This document shows positions 19,714 through 28,330 of a stretch of 64,000 bases of DNA, piece by piece. The notes below the pieces were generated by a model that was given only the letters and a program-made list of their open reading frames with translations, did not search any database and was not told where the DNA came from. A program made the position numbers and the translations under genes. Source of the DNA: Gilliamella mensalis (GTDB lineage: Bacteria; Pseudomonadota; Gammaproteobacteria; Enterobacterales; Orbaceae); NCBI RefSeq assembly GCF_900103085.1, contig NZ_FMWR01000017.1, positions 24,040 to 88,039 of the forward strand. Direction: 5' to 3'. The number at the start of each line of letters is the position of its first letter. Position 1 is the first letter of the stretch.

Positions 19714-20202
19714 ATGAAAAGCAAAACCTTAACGGCTATTTTCCCTGGCACTTTCGATCCCATTACCAATGGTCATATCGATCTTATTACACGAGCGTCA
19801 TTACTCTTTCCTCGCTTAATTATTGCTATTGCAGAAAATCCAAGTAAAAATACGCTCTTTACCTTAGAAGAACGTGTTAATTTAGCTTCAACCGCAGTTG
19901 AACACCTACTTAACGTCGAAGTGATTGGCTTTAATAATCTAATGGCCAATTTTGCTCAAACCCATAATGCGACAGTGATTGTTCGTGGTGTTCGTACAAC
20001 ACACGATTTTGAATACGAAAGGCAACTTGCTGAAATGAATCGTGCGTTAAAATCTGATTTAGACACTATCTTTTTGATGCCATCTATTGCAATGGGATTT
20101 ATTTCATCAACAATCGTGAAAGATGTTGCTTATCATGGTGGTGATATTACAAATTTAGTACCACTGCATGTCAAAACAGCATTATTAAAGCGCTTAGCAT
20201 AA
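19714..20202 (+). CDS. coaD: Phosphopantetheine adenylyltransferase
   Basis: Adds AMP to 4'-phosphopantetheine, the penultimate step of coenzyme A synthesis. The 162 residues match the family. The nucleotidyltransferase motif is AIFPGTFDPITNGHIDLI. VIVRGVRTTHDFEYERQLAEMNR and the distal FISSTIVKDVAYHGGDIT follow. The ribosome binding site is weak. rlmD starts nine bases after the stop. Confidence 0.97.
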   Translation: MKSKTLTAIFPGTFDPITNGHIDLITRASLLFPRLIIAIAENPSKNTLFTLEERVNLASTAVEHLLNVEVIGFNNLMANFAQTHNATVIVRGVRTTHDFEYERQLAEMNRALKSDLDTIFLMPSIAMGFISSTIVKDVAYHGGDITNLVPLHVKTALLKRLA

Positions 20203-20211
20203 AAAACGTTT

Positions 20212-21549
20212 ATGGTTAATTTTTACACTCCACAGAAAAAAAAGCTGACACCGCAAAAGTTGACAGTAACAGTCTCATCCTTAGATGCTTTTGGGCAAGG
20301 TGTTGCCAATCATAAGGGTAAAACAATTTTTGTTAAATCAGCCTTGCCAGATGAAACAGTTGATATTGAACTGACTGAAAATAAAAAAAATTACGCTAAA
20401 GCCAAAGTCATTAGATACCATAATCATAGTAAAGATCGCGTTAAACCACTATGTGAATATTATCAACAATGTGGAGGTTGTGAATTGCAACATGTTGCAC
20501 CACATTTACAACAACAAGCAAAATATGATGCGTTAATCAACCTGTTACAAAAAGAAACAGGGCAACCTTTGACAAATATTATTGAAAGCTCCCCCCAAAT
20601 TATTGCCGATAAACCTTACTATTATCGTCGACGAGCAAGACTTTCGATTAATGTTGTTAAAGGCAAATTGGTCATTGGATTTCGCCAAGCTGAATCAAAT
20701 CAAATAATTAATATCAAACATTGTCCGGTATTAGTTGACGAATTAGATGCGTTGTTAGCACCATTACACAGCATGCTCAATTGCATAAAACAGAAAAAAG
20801 CACTTGGCCATATTGAATTAATGTCGGTCGATAGTGGTATTATTTTTGTGTTAAGGCACACCATGCCTCTGGTCGATCAGGATGTTAACCTATTAAAACA
20901 ATTTGCCGAAAATAACAATATTTCGCTTTATTTTCACGGCAAAGATTTAGTACATATTACCGGTAATACTGAACATTTTTATTTAATTAATCATTTAAAA
21001 TTAACCTTCAGCCCACTCGATTTTATTCAAGTAAATAGTAAAATTAATCAAAAGATGATCGATCAGGCACTTGATTGGCTTACGTTACAACCTACTGACC
21101 AAGTATTAGATCTATTTTGTGGTATGGGTAATTTTTCATTACCTATAGCTACATTAAGTAAAACATTAACGGGCATTGAAGGTGTTGATGCTCTGGTTGA
21201 AAAAGCAAAATTCAACACTATATTAAATAGTACTGAGATTTGTGCGGAAACCAATTTTCTAACTAGTAACTTAGACGATACCCAACAATTTTCGATATGG
21301 AGTCAATCACAATATAATAAAGTATTATTAGATCCAGCAAGAGCTGGTGCATTTAATACAACACTAGAACTTGCAAAATTAGCTCCGTCAAAAATCGTTT
21401 ATATATCGTGCAATCCTGCGACGCTAGCACGAGATAGCAAACAACTTTTAGATGCAGGATACCAAATTGATCAAGTTGCTATATTAGATATGTTTCCGCA
21501 AACCAAACACATTGAATCAATGTTGTTGCTAATAAAATCAGGAACATAA
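20212..21549 (+). CDS. rlmD: 23S rRNA (uracil-1939-C5)-methyltransferase
   Basis: Iron-sulfur SAM methyltransferase that modifies U1939 of 23S rRNA. It has 445 residues. An N-terminal TRAM domain (residues about 15-75) contains SSLDAFGQGVANHKGKTIFV. The cluster cysteines are CEYYQQCGGC plus the Cys in NIKHCPVL. The SAM motif is VLDLFCGMGNFSLPIA and the catalytic cysteine lies in YISCNPATLARD. As in E. coli it stands directly before relA, three bases apart. Confidence 0.95.
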   Translation: MVNFYTPQKKKLTPQKLTVTVSSLDAFGQGVANHKGKTIFVKSALPDETVDIELTENKKNYAKAKVIRYHNHSKDRVKPLCEYYQQCGGCELQHVAPHLQQQAKYDALINLLQKETGQPLTNIIESSPQIIADKPYYYRRRARLSINVVKGKLVIGFRQAESNQIINIKHCPVLVDELDALLAPLHSMLNCIKQKKALGHIELMSVDSGIIFVLRHTMPLVDQDVNLLKQFAENNNISLYFHGKDLVHITGNTEHFYLINHLKLTFSPLDFIQVNSKINQKMIDQALDWLTLQPTDQVLDLFCGMGNFSLPIATLSKTLTGIEGVDALVEKAKFNTILNSTEICAETNFLTSNLDDTQQFSIWSQSQYNKVLLDPARAGAFNTTLELAKLAPSKIVYISCNPATLARDSKQLLDAGYQIDQVAILDMFPQTKHIESMLLLIKSGT

Positions 21550-21552
21550 ATT

Positions 21553-23811
21553 ATGGTATCTATTCGAGGTGCACACCAACATAGTGAAGAACATTATTCT
21601 CTTGCTCAATTTGATGTTGAACGATGGATAAAACAAGAATTGTTATTAACCAATCCAACATTTTATAAAAAGTTTAGAGAGGTTTGGGATTTTTGTTTTG
21701 AAAACAGCGCAGGTGCGCCGGAGCAAACTTTTTGTTTCGAAAATGCAATAGAAATGGTCGAGATCTTATCGACACTTAATATGGACATTAATAGTTTATG
21801 TGCCGCTTTATTGCTTCCTTTTGTTGATAACAAAATCATACGTCGAGAAGATATTCCTGAAGATTTTGATCGTGAAATTTCTCATATTATTTCTAACATT
21901 GTCAGAATGAAGGAAATTCGCCAACTACGAGCCATTCGTAACGGCAGCGCCACTACCGAACAAATTGACAGTATCCGCCGCATGTTGCTAGCGATGGTCA
22001 ATGACTTTCGAAGTGTAGTAATTAAATTAGCAGAACGTATTACCTATTTACGCAATTTAATCAATGCATCTCAAGAAGAACAAGTGCTTGCAGCTAAAGA
22101 ATGTTTTAACATTTATGCCCCTTTAGCTAACCGTTTAGGCATAGGTCAATTAAAATGGGAGTTAGAGGATTTTTGTTTCCGCTATTTATATCCAGATGAA
22201 TATCGTTTGATTGCTAAAAAATTGCAAGAAAAGCGATTAGATCGTGAATTGTATATCAAGCAATTGGTTAACCATTTACAAGAATTGATGAATCAAGATC
22301 ATATCCGCGCTGAGGTTTATGGTCGCCCTAAGCATATTTATAGTATATGGCGCAAAATGGAACGTAAGCATCTTGAATTCGAAGATCTATATGACATTCG
22401 TGCCGTACGTATTATCTGCGATCGTATAGAAGATTGTTATAATGCATTGGGCATCGTCCATAGCCATTACAAACATATCGCCAAAGAATTTGATGATTAT
22501 GTTGCTAATCCAAAACCAAATGGTTATCAATCCATCCATACTGTTGTTTACGGACCACAAGATAAAACAATTGAAATACAAATCCGTACTGAACAAATGC
22601 ACAACGATGCTGAACTAGGCATTGCCGCCCATTGGAAGTATAAAGAAGGCAGTACCGACAAAATGACCGCTTATGATCAGCGAATTTCTTGGTTGCGTAA
22701 ATTATTAACATGGCAACAAGAGATGTCTGAAAGCGGTGAGATTCAAGAAGCTGTGCGTAGTCAAATTTTTGATGACCGCGTTTATGTTTTCACCCCTAAA
22801 GGCGATGTTGTTGACTTGCCTGCGGGATCAACTCCACTTGATTTCGCTTATCATATACACAGTGATGTTGGTCATCGGTGTATTGGCGCTAAAGTCGGCG
22901 GAAGAATTGTACCATTTACCTACAATTTAAAAATGGGTGATCAAGTCGAAGTCATTACCCAAAAACAACCTAATCCAAGCCGTGATTGGTTAAATCCTAA
23001 TACCGGATTTGTAAACAGTAGCCGAGCAAGAGCTAAAATTCAAGCATGGTTTAAAAAACAAGATCGGCATAAAAATATCGCTACAGGTCAGCAAATTTTA
23101 GAGCACGAGCTTGAACCTTTAAATATTAGTTTAAAAAGTGTTGAAAAACTCTTAATCAATAAATATAACGCTCACTCTTTTGACGAGGTACTCGCTGGTA
23201 TTGGTAGTGGTGATGTAAGAATTAATCAATTAGTTAACTTCATTAATGCTCAATTTCACAAACCAACAGCTGAAGAAGAAGATGAAGCCGCATTAAAACA
23301 GATTGCCCAAAAAACGAATGCACAAACTAAAAATACCAATAAAACTGGTAATAAAAAAGGCAGTGAAATTATTATTGAAGGTGTGGGTAACTTAATGTAT
23401 ACCATTGCAAATTGCTGCCGCCCTATTCCTGGCGATCCAATCGCAGGATTTGTTACTCAAGGGCGAGGTATCTCAATTCATCGTGCTGATTGTGAACAAT
23501 TACAAGAACTTAAAAATCATGCTCCTGAGCGTATTACCCATGCAGTTTGGAATAATAATACCTACTCAAGCTATACCATGGTGGTACAAATTGTTGCCAA
23601 CGATCGAAGTGGTTTATTACGAGATATTACCACGATTTTGGCGAATGAAAAGGTTAATGTCCTTGGTCTAATGAGTCGCTCGGATATGAAGCAACAATTA
23701 GCGACTATCGATGTAGATATGGAAATTTTTGATCAGGATTCGTTAAATCGAGTACTGAATAAAATAAAACAACTACCCGATGTTATTGAAGCCAAACGTT
23801 TTCAAGGCTAA
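21553..23811 (+). CDS. relA: GTP pyrophosphokinase RelA
   Basis: Ribosome-associated (p)ppGpp synthetase that responds to uncharged tRNA. It has 752 residues. The hydrolase-like N-terminal domain lacks the HDxxED metal motif needed for ppGpp breakdown, which separates it from SpoT. The synthetase domain lies at about 240-400 with FEDLYDIRAVRI and YVANPKPNGYQSIHTVVYGP. A TGS domain at about 410-470 (VYVFTPKGDVVDLPAGSTPLDFAYHIH) is followed by a zinc-finger-like segment with CCRPIPGDPIAGF. An ACT domain occupies the last 80 residues. Confidence 0.97.
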   Translation: MVSIRGAHQHSEEHYSLAQFDVERWIKQELLLTNPTFYKKFREVWDFCFENSAGAPEQTFCFENAIEMVEILSTLNMDINSLCAALLLPFVDNKIIRREDIPEDFDREISHIISNIVRMKEIRQLRAIRNGSATTEQIDSIRRMLLAMVNDFRSVVIKLAERITYLRNLINASQEEQVLAAKECFNIYAPLANRLGIGQLKWELEDFCFRYLYPDEYRLIAKKLQEKRLDRELYIKQLVNHLQELMNQDHIRAEVYGRPKHIYSIWRKMERKHLEFEDLYDIRAVRIICDRIEDCYNALGIVHSHYKHIAKEFDDYVANPKPNGYQSIHTVVYGPQDKTIEIQIRTEQMHNDAELGIAAHWKYKEGSTDKMTAYDQRISWLRKLLTWQQEMSESGEIQEAVRSQIFDDRVYVFTPKGDVVDLPAGSTPLDFAYHIHSDVGHRCIGAKVGGRIVPFTYNLKMGDQVEVITQKQPNPSRDWLNPNTGFVNSSRARAKIQAWFKKQDRHKNIATGQQILEHELEPLNISLKSVEKLLINKYNAHSFDEVLAGIGSGDVRINQLVNFINAQFHKPTAEEEDEAALKQIAQKTNAQTKNTNKTGNKKGSEIIIEGVGNLMYTIANCCRPIPGDPIAGFVTQGRGISIHRADCEQLQELKNHAPERITHAVWNNNTYSSYTMVVQIVANDRSGLLRDITTILANEKVNVLGLMSRSDMKQQLATIDVDMEIFDQDSLNRVLNKIKQLPDVIEAKRFQG

Positions 23812-23824
23812 TTGGCAGGTCAAA

Positions 23825-23848
23825 TTGCCACTTTTTATTTAGTGGCAA
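23825..23848. terminator. Hairpin between convergent relA and folA
   Basis: TTGCCACT (23825-23832) pairs with AGTGGCAA (23841-23848) across an eight-base T-rich loop, between the two stop codons. It may serve both strands, although the T-tails are weak. Confidence 0.5.
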
Positions 23849-23862
23849 TAGGCCAATACTTA

Positions 23863-24363
23863 TTATTTTCTTTCTAAAATTTCAAACTGATATGGATAGC
23901 TATTTTTATCATTGGCTTGATGTGCTTCTTGATAAATAACTTGCCATTGCTCAGGCGAGTAATCAGGAAAAAAGGTATCGCCTTGTAGTTTTGCATCTAT
24001 ATGCGTTAAATAAAGTCGATTTGCTAAAGGTAACGCTTGTTTATAAATATTACCACCACCAATAATAAATGCTTCATCAACAAGCTGTGCTTGAGCTAAC
24101 AATATTGCAGCATCAATTGATGGTACCCAACTTACATTTGGAACTACGTTAGATTCTATTACTGTTTGTCTTGAAATAATAATATTATGACGTCCCGGTA
24201 ATGGGCGACCAATTGACTCAAATGTCTTTCGTCCCATAATAACAGGTTTATTAAGAGTATTTTTTTTAAACCATGCCAAATCTGCAGGTAAATGCCAAGG
24301 CATTTGATTATTTAAGCCAATTACATGATTATCAGCCATGGCAACAATCATACTTACTATCAT
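23863..24363 (-). CDS. folA: Dihydrofolate reductase
   Basis: Reduces dihydrofolate to tetrahydrofolate with NADPH; the target of trimethoprim. It has 166 residues from the ATG at 24361-24363, chosen because AAAGGA lies six bases upstream and the product then begins MIVSMIVAMADNHVIGL like E. coli FolA. MPWHLPADLAWFKKNTLNKP holds the catalytic Asp. VIMGRKTFESIGRPLPGR, IIGGGNIYKQAL, LTHIDAKLQGDTFFPDY and the terminal FEILERK all match. It lies 10 bases downstream of the glycosyltransferase-like gene. Confidence 0.97.
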   Translation of the reverse strand: MIVSMIVAMADNHVIGLNNQMPWHLPADLAWFKKNTLNKPVIMGRKTFESIGRPLPGRHNIIISRQTVIESNVVPNVSWVPSIDAAILLAQAQLVDEAFIIGGGNIYKQALPLANRLYLTHIDAKLQGDTFFPDYSPEQWQVIYQEAHQANDKNSYPYQFEILERK

Positions 24364-24373
24364 ATTCATTCCT

Positions 24374-25438
24374 TTACACATATCCTAAAGATTTTATTCG
24401 TTGATTCACATTTTCCGGAAAGATAGTTTGACACCAAAGCCGTTCACTTAAAGAAAGTAACGACTCTTTTTGTTTTGAAACAATCCAGTTTGCTAATTCA
24501 GTTGCAACATTAGGATATATTATTGGTTTTGGAGAGGGTAGACTAAGCCAATATTTAAGCTTAATGCCATTTAAACTTTCCATGACAGTAGCCATATCTA
24601 AAGTTTGTAAACACCGTGCATTATAGATCTGCTCAAATTGCCCCGCTACTGGTTTAGTTAAAATCTTTTTACCTAACGCTAAGGCTTCTGAAATTAATGC
24701 AAAACCTGTATTGGCAATAATACCTGAGCAACTGACTAATGCATGTGTAAAATTATCACGTCCAATTTTTTGGAAAATAATATTATCTTGTTGTGATTCT
24801 TGTTTTATATCTGGGTGAAAACAGATAAATTGATGCGCCTTAAACTGCTTTAGAAATACTGTAATTTCATCTAATGCTTCAAATGGCAAATAAACGACAA
24901 TATTTCCATCTTCGGTTGGTGTAGCCTCAAAGGTGTCAATCATCGGAGGAATGAGCTTATGCCCAAAATGAAACCAATGTAAACCAATTGGTTTAGTGAC
25001 CGGAGCATAATATTTCATAATCACATTTGCGACTAATCCATACTCTTTAGGCTTAAGATATTGGCATACCGCCTGATTACTTATACCTAAACATTCACGA
25101 TGCTGATGATGTGCCGCCCAAGCGCTTACTGGTTCAAAATCGCTAATTATGTAATCATATTTTGATAAATCAAGCTCACGGACATCTTTAATGAGCCTAA
25201 AAGCTCGAATTCGTTGCACGGTTTTGCGAAAATTAATTTTACCATTATGCGTTGCAAACGTGACACCACGGTAGGTTTTATAATCGCCAAAAGCTTGCAT
25301 ATCAAAATAGTCTTTAGGATCACGGCCACTGAAAATATAATCAACATCAGCACCTGCCGTTTTCAGTGCGTTAGCTAATGTTCTGCAACGACTGACATGG
25401 CCATTGCCTGTTCCTTGAACACCAAAGAGAATTTTCAT
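24374..25438 (-). CDS. MJ1255/VC2487-family glycosyltransferase-like protein
   Basis: Predicted cytoplasmic GT-B fold protein of 354 residues from the ATG at 25436-25438; a TTG six codons upstream is the alternative. The N-terminus MKILFGVQGTGNGHVSRC has the glycine-rich GNGH motif of MurG-like glycosyltransferases. SDFEPVSAWAAHHQHRECLGI and the donor-site-like segment IIANTGFALISEALALGKKILTKP resemble the MJ1255/VC2487 family. No reaction is established for that family to my knowledge. It forms a short unit with folA. Confidence 0.7.
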   Translation of the reverse strand: MKILFGVQGTGNGHVSRCRTLANALKTAGADVDYIFSGRDPKDYFDMQAFGDYKTYRGVTFATHNGKINFRKTVQRIRAFRLIKDVRELDLSKYDYIISDFEPVSAWAAHHQHRECLGISNQAVCQYLKPKEYGLVANVIMKYYAPVTKPIGLHWFHFGHKLIPPMIDTFEATPTEDGNIVVYLPFEALDEITVFLKQFKAHQFICFHPDIKQESQQDNIIFQKIGRDNFTHALVSCSGIIANTGFALISEALALGKKILTKPVAGQFEQIYNARCLQTLDMATVMESLNGIKLKYWLSLPSPKPIIYPNVATELANWIVSKQKESLLSLSERLWCQTIFPENVNQRIKSLGYV

Positions 25439-25713
25439 ATCTTTATGATTCGTCAATTTAAGTTATACAAATATAATAGCAGAACAGCTTATTATTATGT
25501 ATGATTAAATGCAACTATTACATTAGTAGTTGTCATAATTCAATATTGAATATTACGTTATTACTCATTAATCTAAATGAAGTCACTACGAACAAAAATA
25601 TTTACTATAAAATAGTGGAATCTTCGCTTCAAGTGTTTAAAATCTGTATAACTTTGCTTCTTTTTTCAGTACAATAATTAAAGTATTTATGAGATGAATA
25701 GTGAGATTTACAT

Positions 25714-26073
25714 ATGTCATTAAGAATCATCAATAAACAAACTTATCTTATTGTTGCATTAGCAATCATCTTCTTTTTTCTCGCTTATTTCGCTAGATAT
25801 TTGGCAATTACAATTAATTCATCAGTGATTGTTAATAATATTTCATACCGAATAATATCTAAGCCAGGCATTTATGGGCATAATAATCACCACTCTTTAT
25901 TACAAAAGTCATCTCAAAGTTTAACTTGTATCACCACTACCCCGTGTTCACCATATAATACATTACTGTTGAACTTTCAGTTTTTACCATATTGTGAACG
26001 ATACCTTACATATTACTTTGCTCAAAAATATAAAGAATTTATTTCTAGATTAAAACCACTAAAAATTACTTAA
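25714..26073 (+). CDS. Hypothetical single-pass membrane protein
   Basis: A 119-residue reading frame that I do not recognise. Residues about 12-32 are strongly hydrophobic (LIVALAIIFFFLAYFARYLA), giving an N-terminal anchor. The remainder is polar and basic, with two Cys in CITTTPC, and ends KPLKIT. The ribosome binding site (GTGAGATTTACAT) is poor. It lies between a divergent glycosyltransferase-like gene and cueO, with no operon partner. The hydrophobic head and the absence of an overlapping alternative favour a real gene, but it could be chance. Confidence 0.4.
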   Translation: MSLRIINKQTYLIVALAIIFFFLAYFARYLAITINSSVIVNNISYRIISKPGIYGHNNHHSLLQKSSQSLTCITTTPCSPYNTLLLNFQFLPYCERYLTYYFAQKYKEFISRLKPLKIT

Positions 26074-26202
26074 ATAACTTGTATTTCCAATAAAACATTA
26101 ACCTAACTATATATATTTAGAGTAAAAATTTTTTGTTATTAGTTTTTATCATTAATCACTAAATAGTGATTGTTTATCAAAAACAATGATTATAGGAATA
26201 TT

Positions 26203-27756
26203 ATGAAACGTCGAAATTTTCTGTTCAATATTGCAGCAGCTTTAAGTGGGGTAGCAGTTACAAAAGCCTTCGCCAAAATGAATGATTCAACCATGCCAGG
26301 TATGGCTTGTGAAATCAACTCTGATGATTGTAAAACAGGTGAAATGGGAGATACGAATATGAATATGAATATGAATATGAATATGGGTAATAAAGTTTCA
26401 CAAAAATTATTAGCAACTTCAGCTTTACCGCAAGGACTGGATTTACCACAATTACCTCGTTTAGAAAATACCAGTAATAAACAAGGTATTTTTGAAGCAA
26501 TCTTGGAAGCAAAACCTGTTAAGTTAAAGTTAACACAAGATATCACAACAGAATTTTGGGCTTATAATAGTCATACCCCCGGTCCAGTGATTGAAGCTTT
26601 TGAGGGAGATGACGTTAAAATTACTGTTAAAAATAGTTTAACACAAGCGACAACCGTACATTGGCATGGTTTACTGATCCCATCTAATCAAGATGGTAAT
26701 CCACAAGATCAAATTCCTGCTGGAAGTAGCCGAACTTATGAGTTTACTATACCTGAAGGAAATGCAGGCACCTATTGGTATCATCCACATGGACATGAAA
26801 CAGTAGCAGAACAAATTGCACGAGGATTAGCTGGCATATTTATTGTACGCAGCAAAAACGATCCGCTCGCATTCTTGCCTGAACAACACTGGTTTTTTTC
26901 AGATTTAAAATTGACTGATAAAGGCGAAATTGCGGATAATTCAATGGTTGATTGGATGAATGGTCGCGAGGGACAATTTGTGTTAATTAATGGTGCCTAT
27001 CGTCCCAAAATCACCATAAATACGGCAACAAGAGTACGAGTTTGGAATGCATGTTCTGGTCGTTATCTTAATTTATCCGTTCCTGGCTGTGATATTTATT
27101 TGGTAGGTACTGATGGAGGATTAATGCCTGCACCTGTTTTACTCAATAAACCGCTGCTATTGTCTCCAGCTGAACGTGCAGAGCTTGTCATTTTACCAAA
27201 ACAATCTGGTACAGTTTATTTACAATCTATCGGTTACGATCGCGGTAAAATGGGCAATGTACCACCAGAGCAAGATATTATACTTGGTGAATTGGTATTG
27301 ACACAGTCAAAATCAATTCACCTGCCATCAACCTTACGTGTATTGCCAAAACTTGGGCAGGCAACTACTTCTAAATATCTCGAATATACTGAAGCTATGG
27401 ATATGAAGGAGCCGCGAGGTGGTATGTTATTTTTAATTAACGGCAAACGTCATGATATGCAAAGGATCGATTTGCAAAGTAAAATTCATGAGATTGAAGA
27501 GTGGACAATTTTCAATAACTCTCATATGGATCACAATTTCCATATACATGGTGCACAGTTTGTCGTTGTTTCACACGAATTGAATGGTGAAAAAAAACCA
27601 CCAGAATATGTCGCATTAAAAGATACCATTAATTTACGTCCGCATGAAAAAATTACCATAAAGATTCAACAAAATATGTCGGGATTACGTATGTATCATT
27701 GCCATATTGTTGAACATGAGACACTCGGTATGATGGGGCAATTAATGGTGAAATAG
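26203..27756 (+). CDS. cueO: Multicopper oxidase, CueO-like, Met-rich
   Basis: Periplasmic cuprous oxidase that protects against copper. It has 517 residues from the ATG at 26203 (AGGAATATT upstream). The N-terminus MKRRNFLFNIAAALSGVAV carries a twin-arginine-type export signal, expected for a protein exported after copper loading. A Met-rich segment follows at about 25-55. The four copper-binding motifs are in order: TVHWHGLL, WYHPHGHE, HNFHIHGAQF and MYHCHIVEHETLGMMGQ. In E. coli CueO the Met-rich region is in the third domain; here the obvious one is at the mature N-terminus. It stands alone before secM. Confidence 0.9.
   Translation: MKRRNFLFNIAAALSGVAVTKAFAKMNDSTMPGMACEINSDDCKTGEMGDTNMNMNMNMNMGNKVSQKLLATSALPQGLDLPQLPRLENTSNKQGIFEAILEAKPVKLKLTQDITTEFWAYNSHTPGPVIEAFEGDDVKITVKNSLTQATTVHWHGLLIPSNQDGNPQDQIPAGSSRTYEFTIPEGNAGTYWYHPHGHETVAEQIARGLAGIFIVRSKNDPLAFLPEQHWFFSDLKLTDKGEIADNSMVDWMNGREGQFVLINGAYRPKITINTATRVRVWNACSGRYLNLSVPGCDIYLVGTDGGLMPAPVLLNKPLLLSPAERAELVILPKQSGTVYLQSIGYDRGKMGNVPPEQDIILGELVLTQSKSIHLPSTLRVLPKLGQATTSKYLEYTEAMDMKEPRGGMLFLINGKRHDMQRIDLQSKIHEIEEWTIFNNSHMDHNFHIHGAQFVVVSHELNGEKKPPEYVALKDTINLRPHEKITIKIQQNMSGLRMYHCHIVEHETLGMMGQLMVK
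26356..26385 (+). repeat. (AATATG)5 hexanucleotide repeat inside cueO
   Basis: Five perfect tandem AATATG units encode alternating Asn-Met in the N-terminal Met-rich tract. Gain or loss of a unit keeps the frame and only changes the number of Met residues. Confidence 0.9.
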
Positions 27757-27767
27757 TCTACTTACAA

Positions 27768-27818
27768 CGATTCCCGTTTATTATAGTTCAATCATTATTG
27801 AATTAATGACGGGGATCG
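27768..27818 (+). terminator. Long imperfect stem-loop between cueO and secM
   Basis: CGATTCCCGT (27768-27777) pairs with ACGGGGATCG (27809-27818) with one G-T pair. Inside it, TTCAAT (27787-27792) pairs with ATTGAA (27797-27802). It lies 11 bases after the cueO stop and is probably its terminator, though the following T-run is short. Confidence 0.5.
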
Positions 27819-27906
27819 ACTCTATAAAAAATCCTTATGACACAACTATCTATAAAAAATAATAATTGTTTTTCATTTTGGCAAAAAATGCTAACATATC
27901 ACTATT

Positions 27907-28251
27907 ATGACCATGATCAATTATTGGCAAAAACTCAGCAAACGCTTAATTATTAAAACCGCTTTATCACACTTATTGTTAGGTGTGATTGCTGCTGGGT
28001 TCAGTTTATGTCAACACGAAGCACTTCCTGCAGAAACTTCTATTTCGCAAATTGGCATTATTGCCATTGCATCAATTGTTCAAGATCACAAAAAAGCAGA
28101 TCGAAAAAAATCACAAGCACTACCACATTTAAAAAAGCAATGCATCACAGCGCGCTTTATCACACCAAGTTATGTTGAATTTTCACCAAGTAAAGTCATT
28201 CGGCTATCCCCTTATAACGGCATACGAGCTGGACCTAAAGCTACCGCTTAA
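27907..28251 (+). CDS. secM: SecM, secretion monitor with ribosome-arrest peptide
   Basis: A 114-residue exported regulatory nascent chain placed directly upstream of secA. A signal-sequence-like helix covers about 13-34. The C-terminus reads SPYNGIRAGPKATA. GIRAGP (105-110) is the SecM arrest core and Pro-110 corresponds to the Pro whose tRNA stalls in the ribosome. In E. coli the stall exposes the secA ribosome binding site until secretion pulls the chain. The upstream part of the E. coli arrest motif (F-x4-W-I) is altered: the equivalent Trp-Ile positions are Arg-Leu (99-100) and the nearest Phe is two residues off. E. coli SecM is 170 residues; this is shorter. Confidence 0.92.
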   Translation: MTMINYWQKLSKRLIIKTALSHLLLGVIAAGFSLCQHEALPAETSISQIGIIAIASIVQDHKKADRKKSQALPHLKKQCITARFITPSYVEFSPSKVIRLSPYNGIRAGPKATA

Positions 28252-28330
28252 TGAGTTTATAACTCAAATAAAACTAATTTTTATATAAGGTTAATTCCTT
28301 AAATCCGCATTGAAAAACAAGAGAAGAGTT

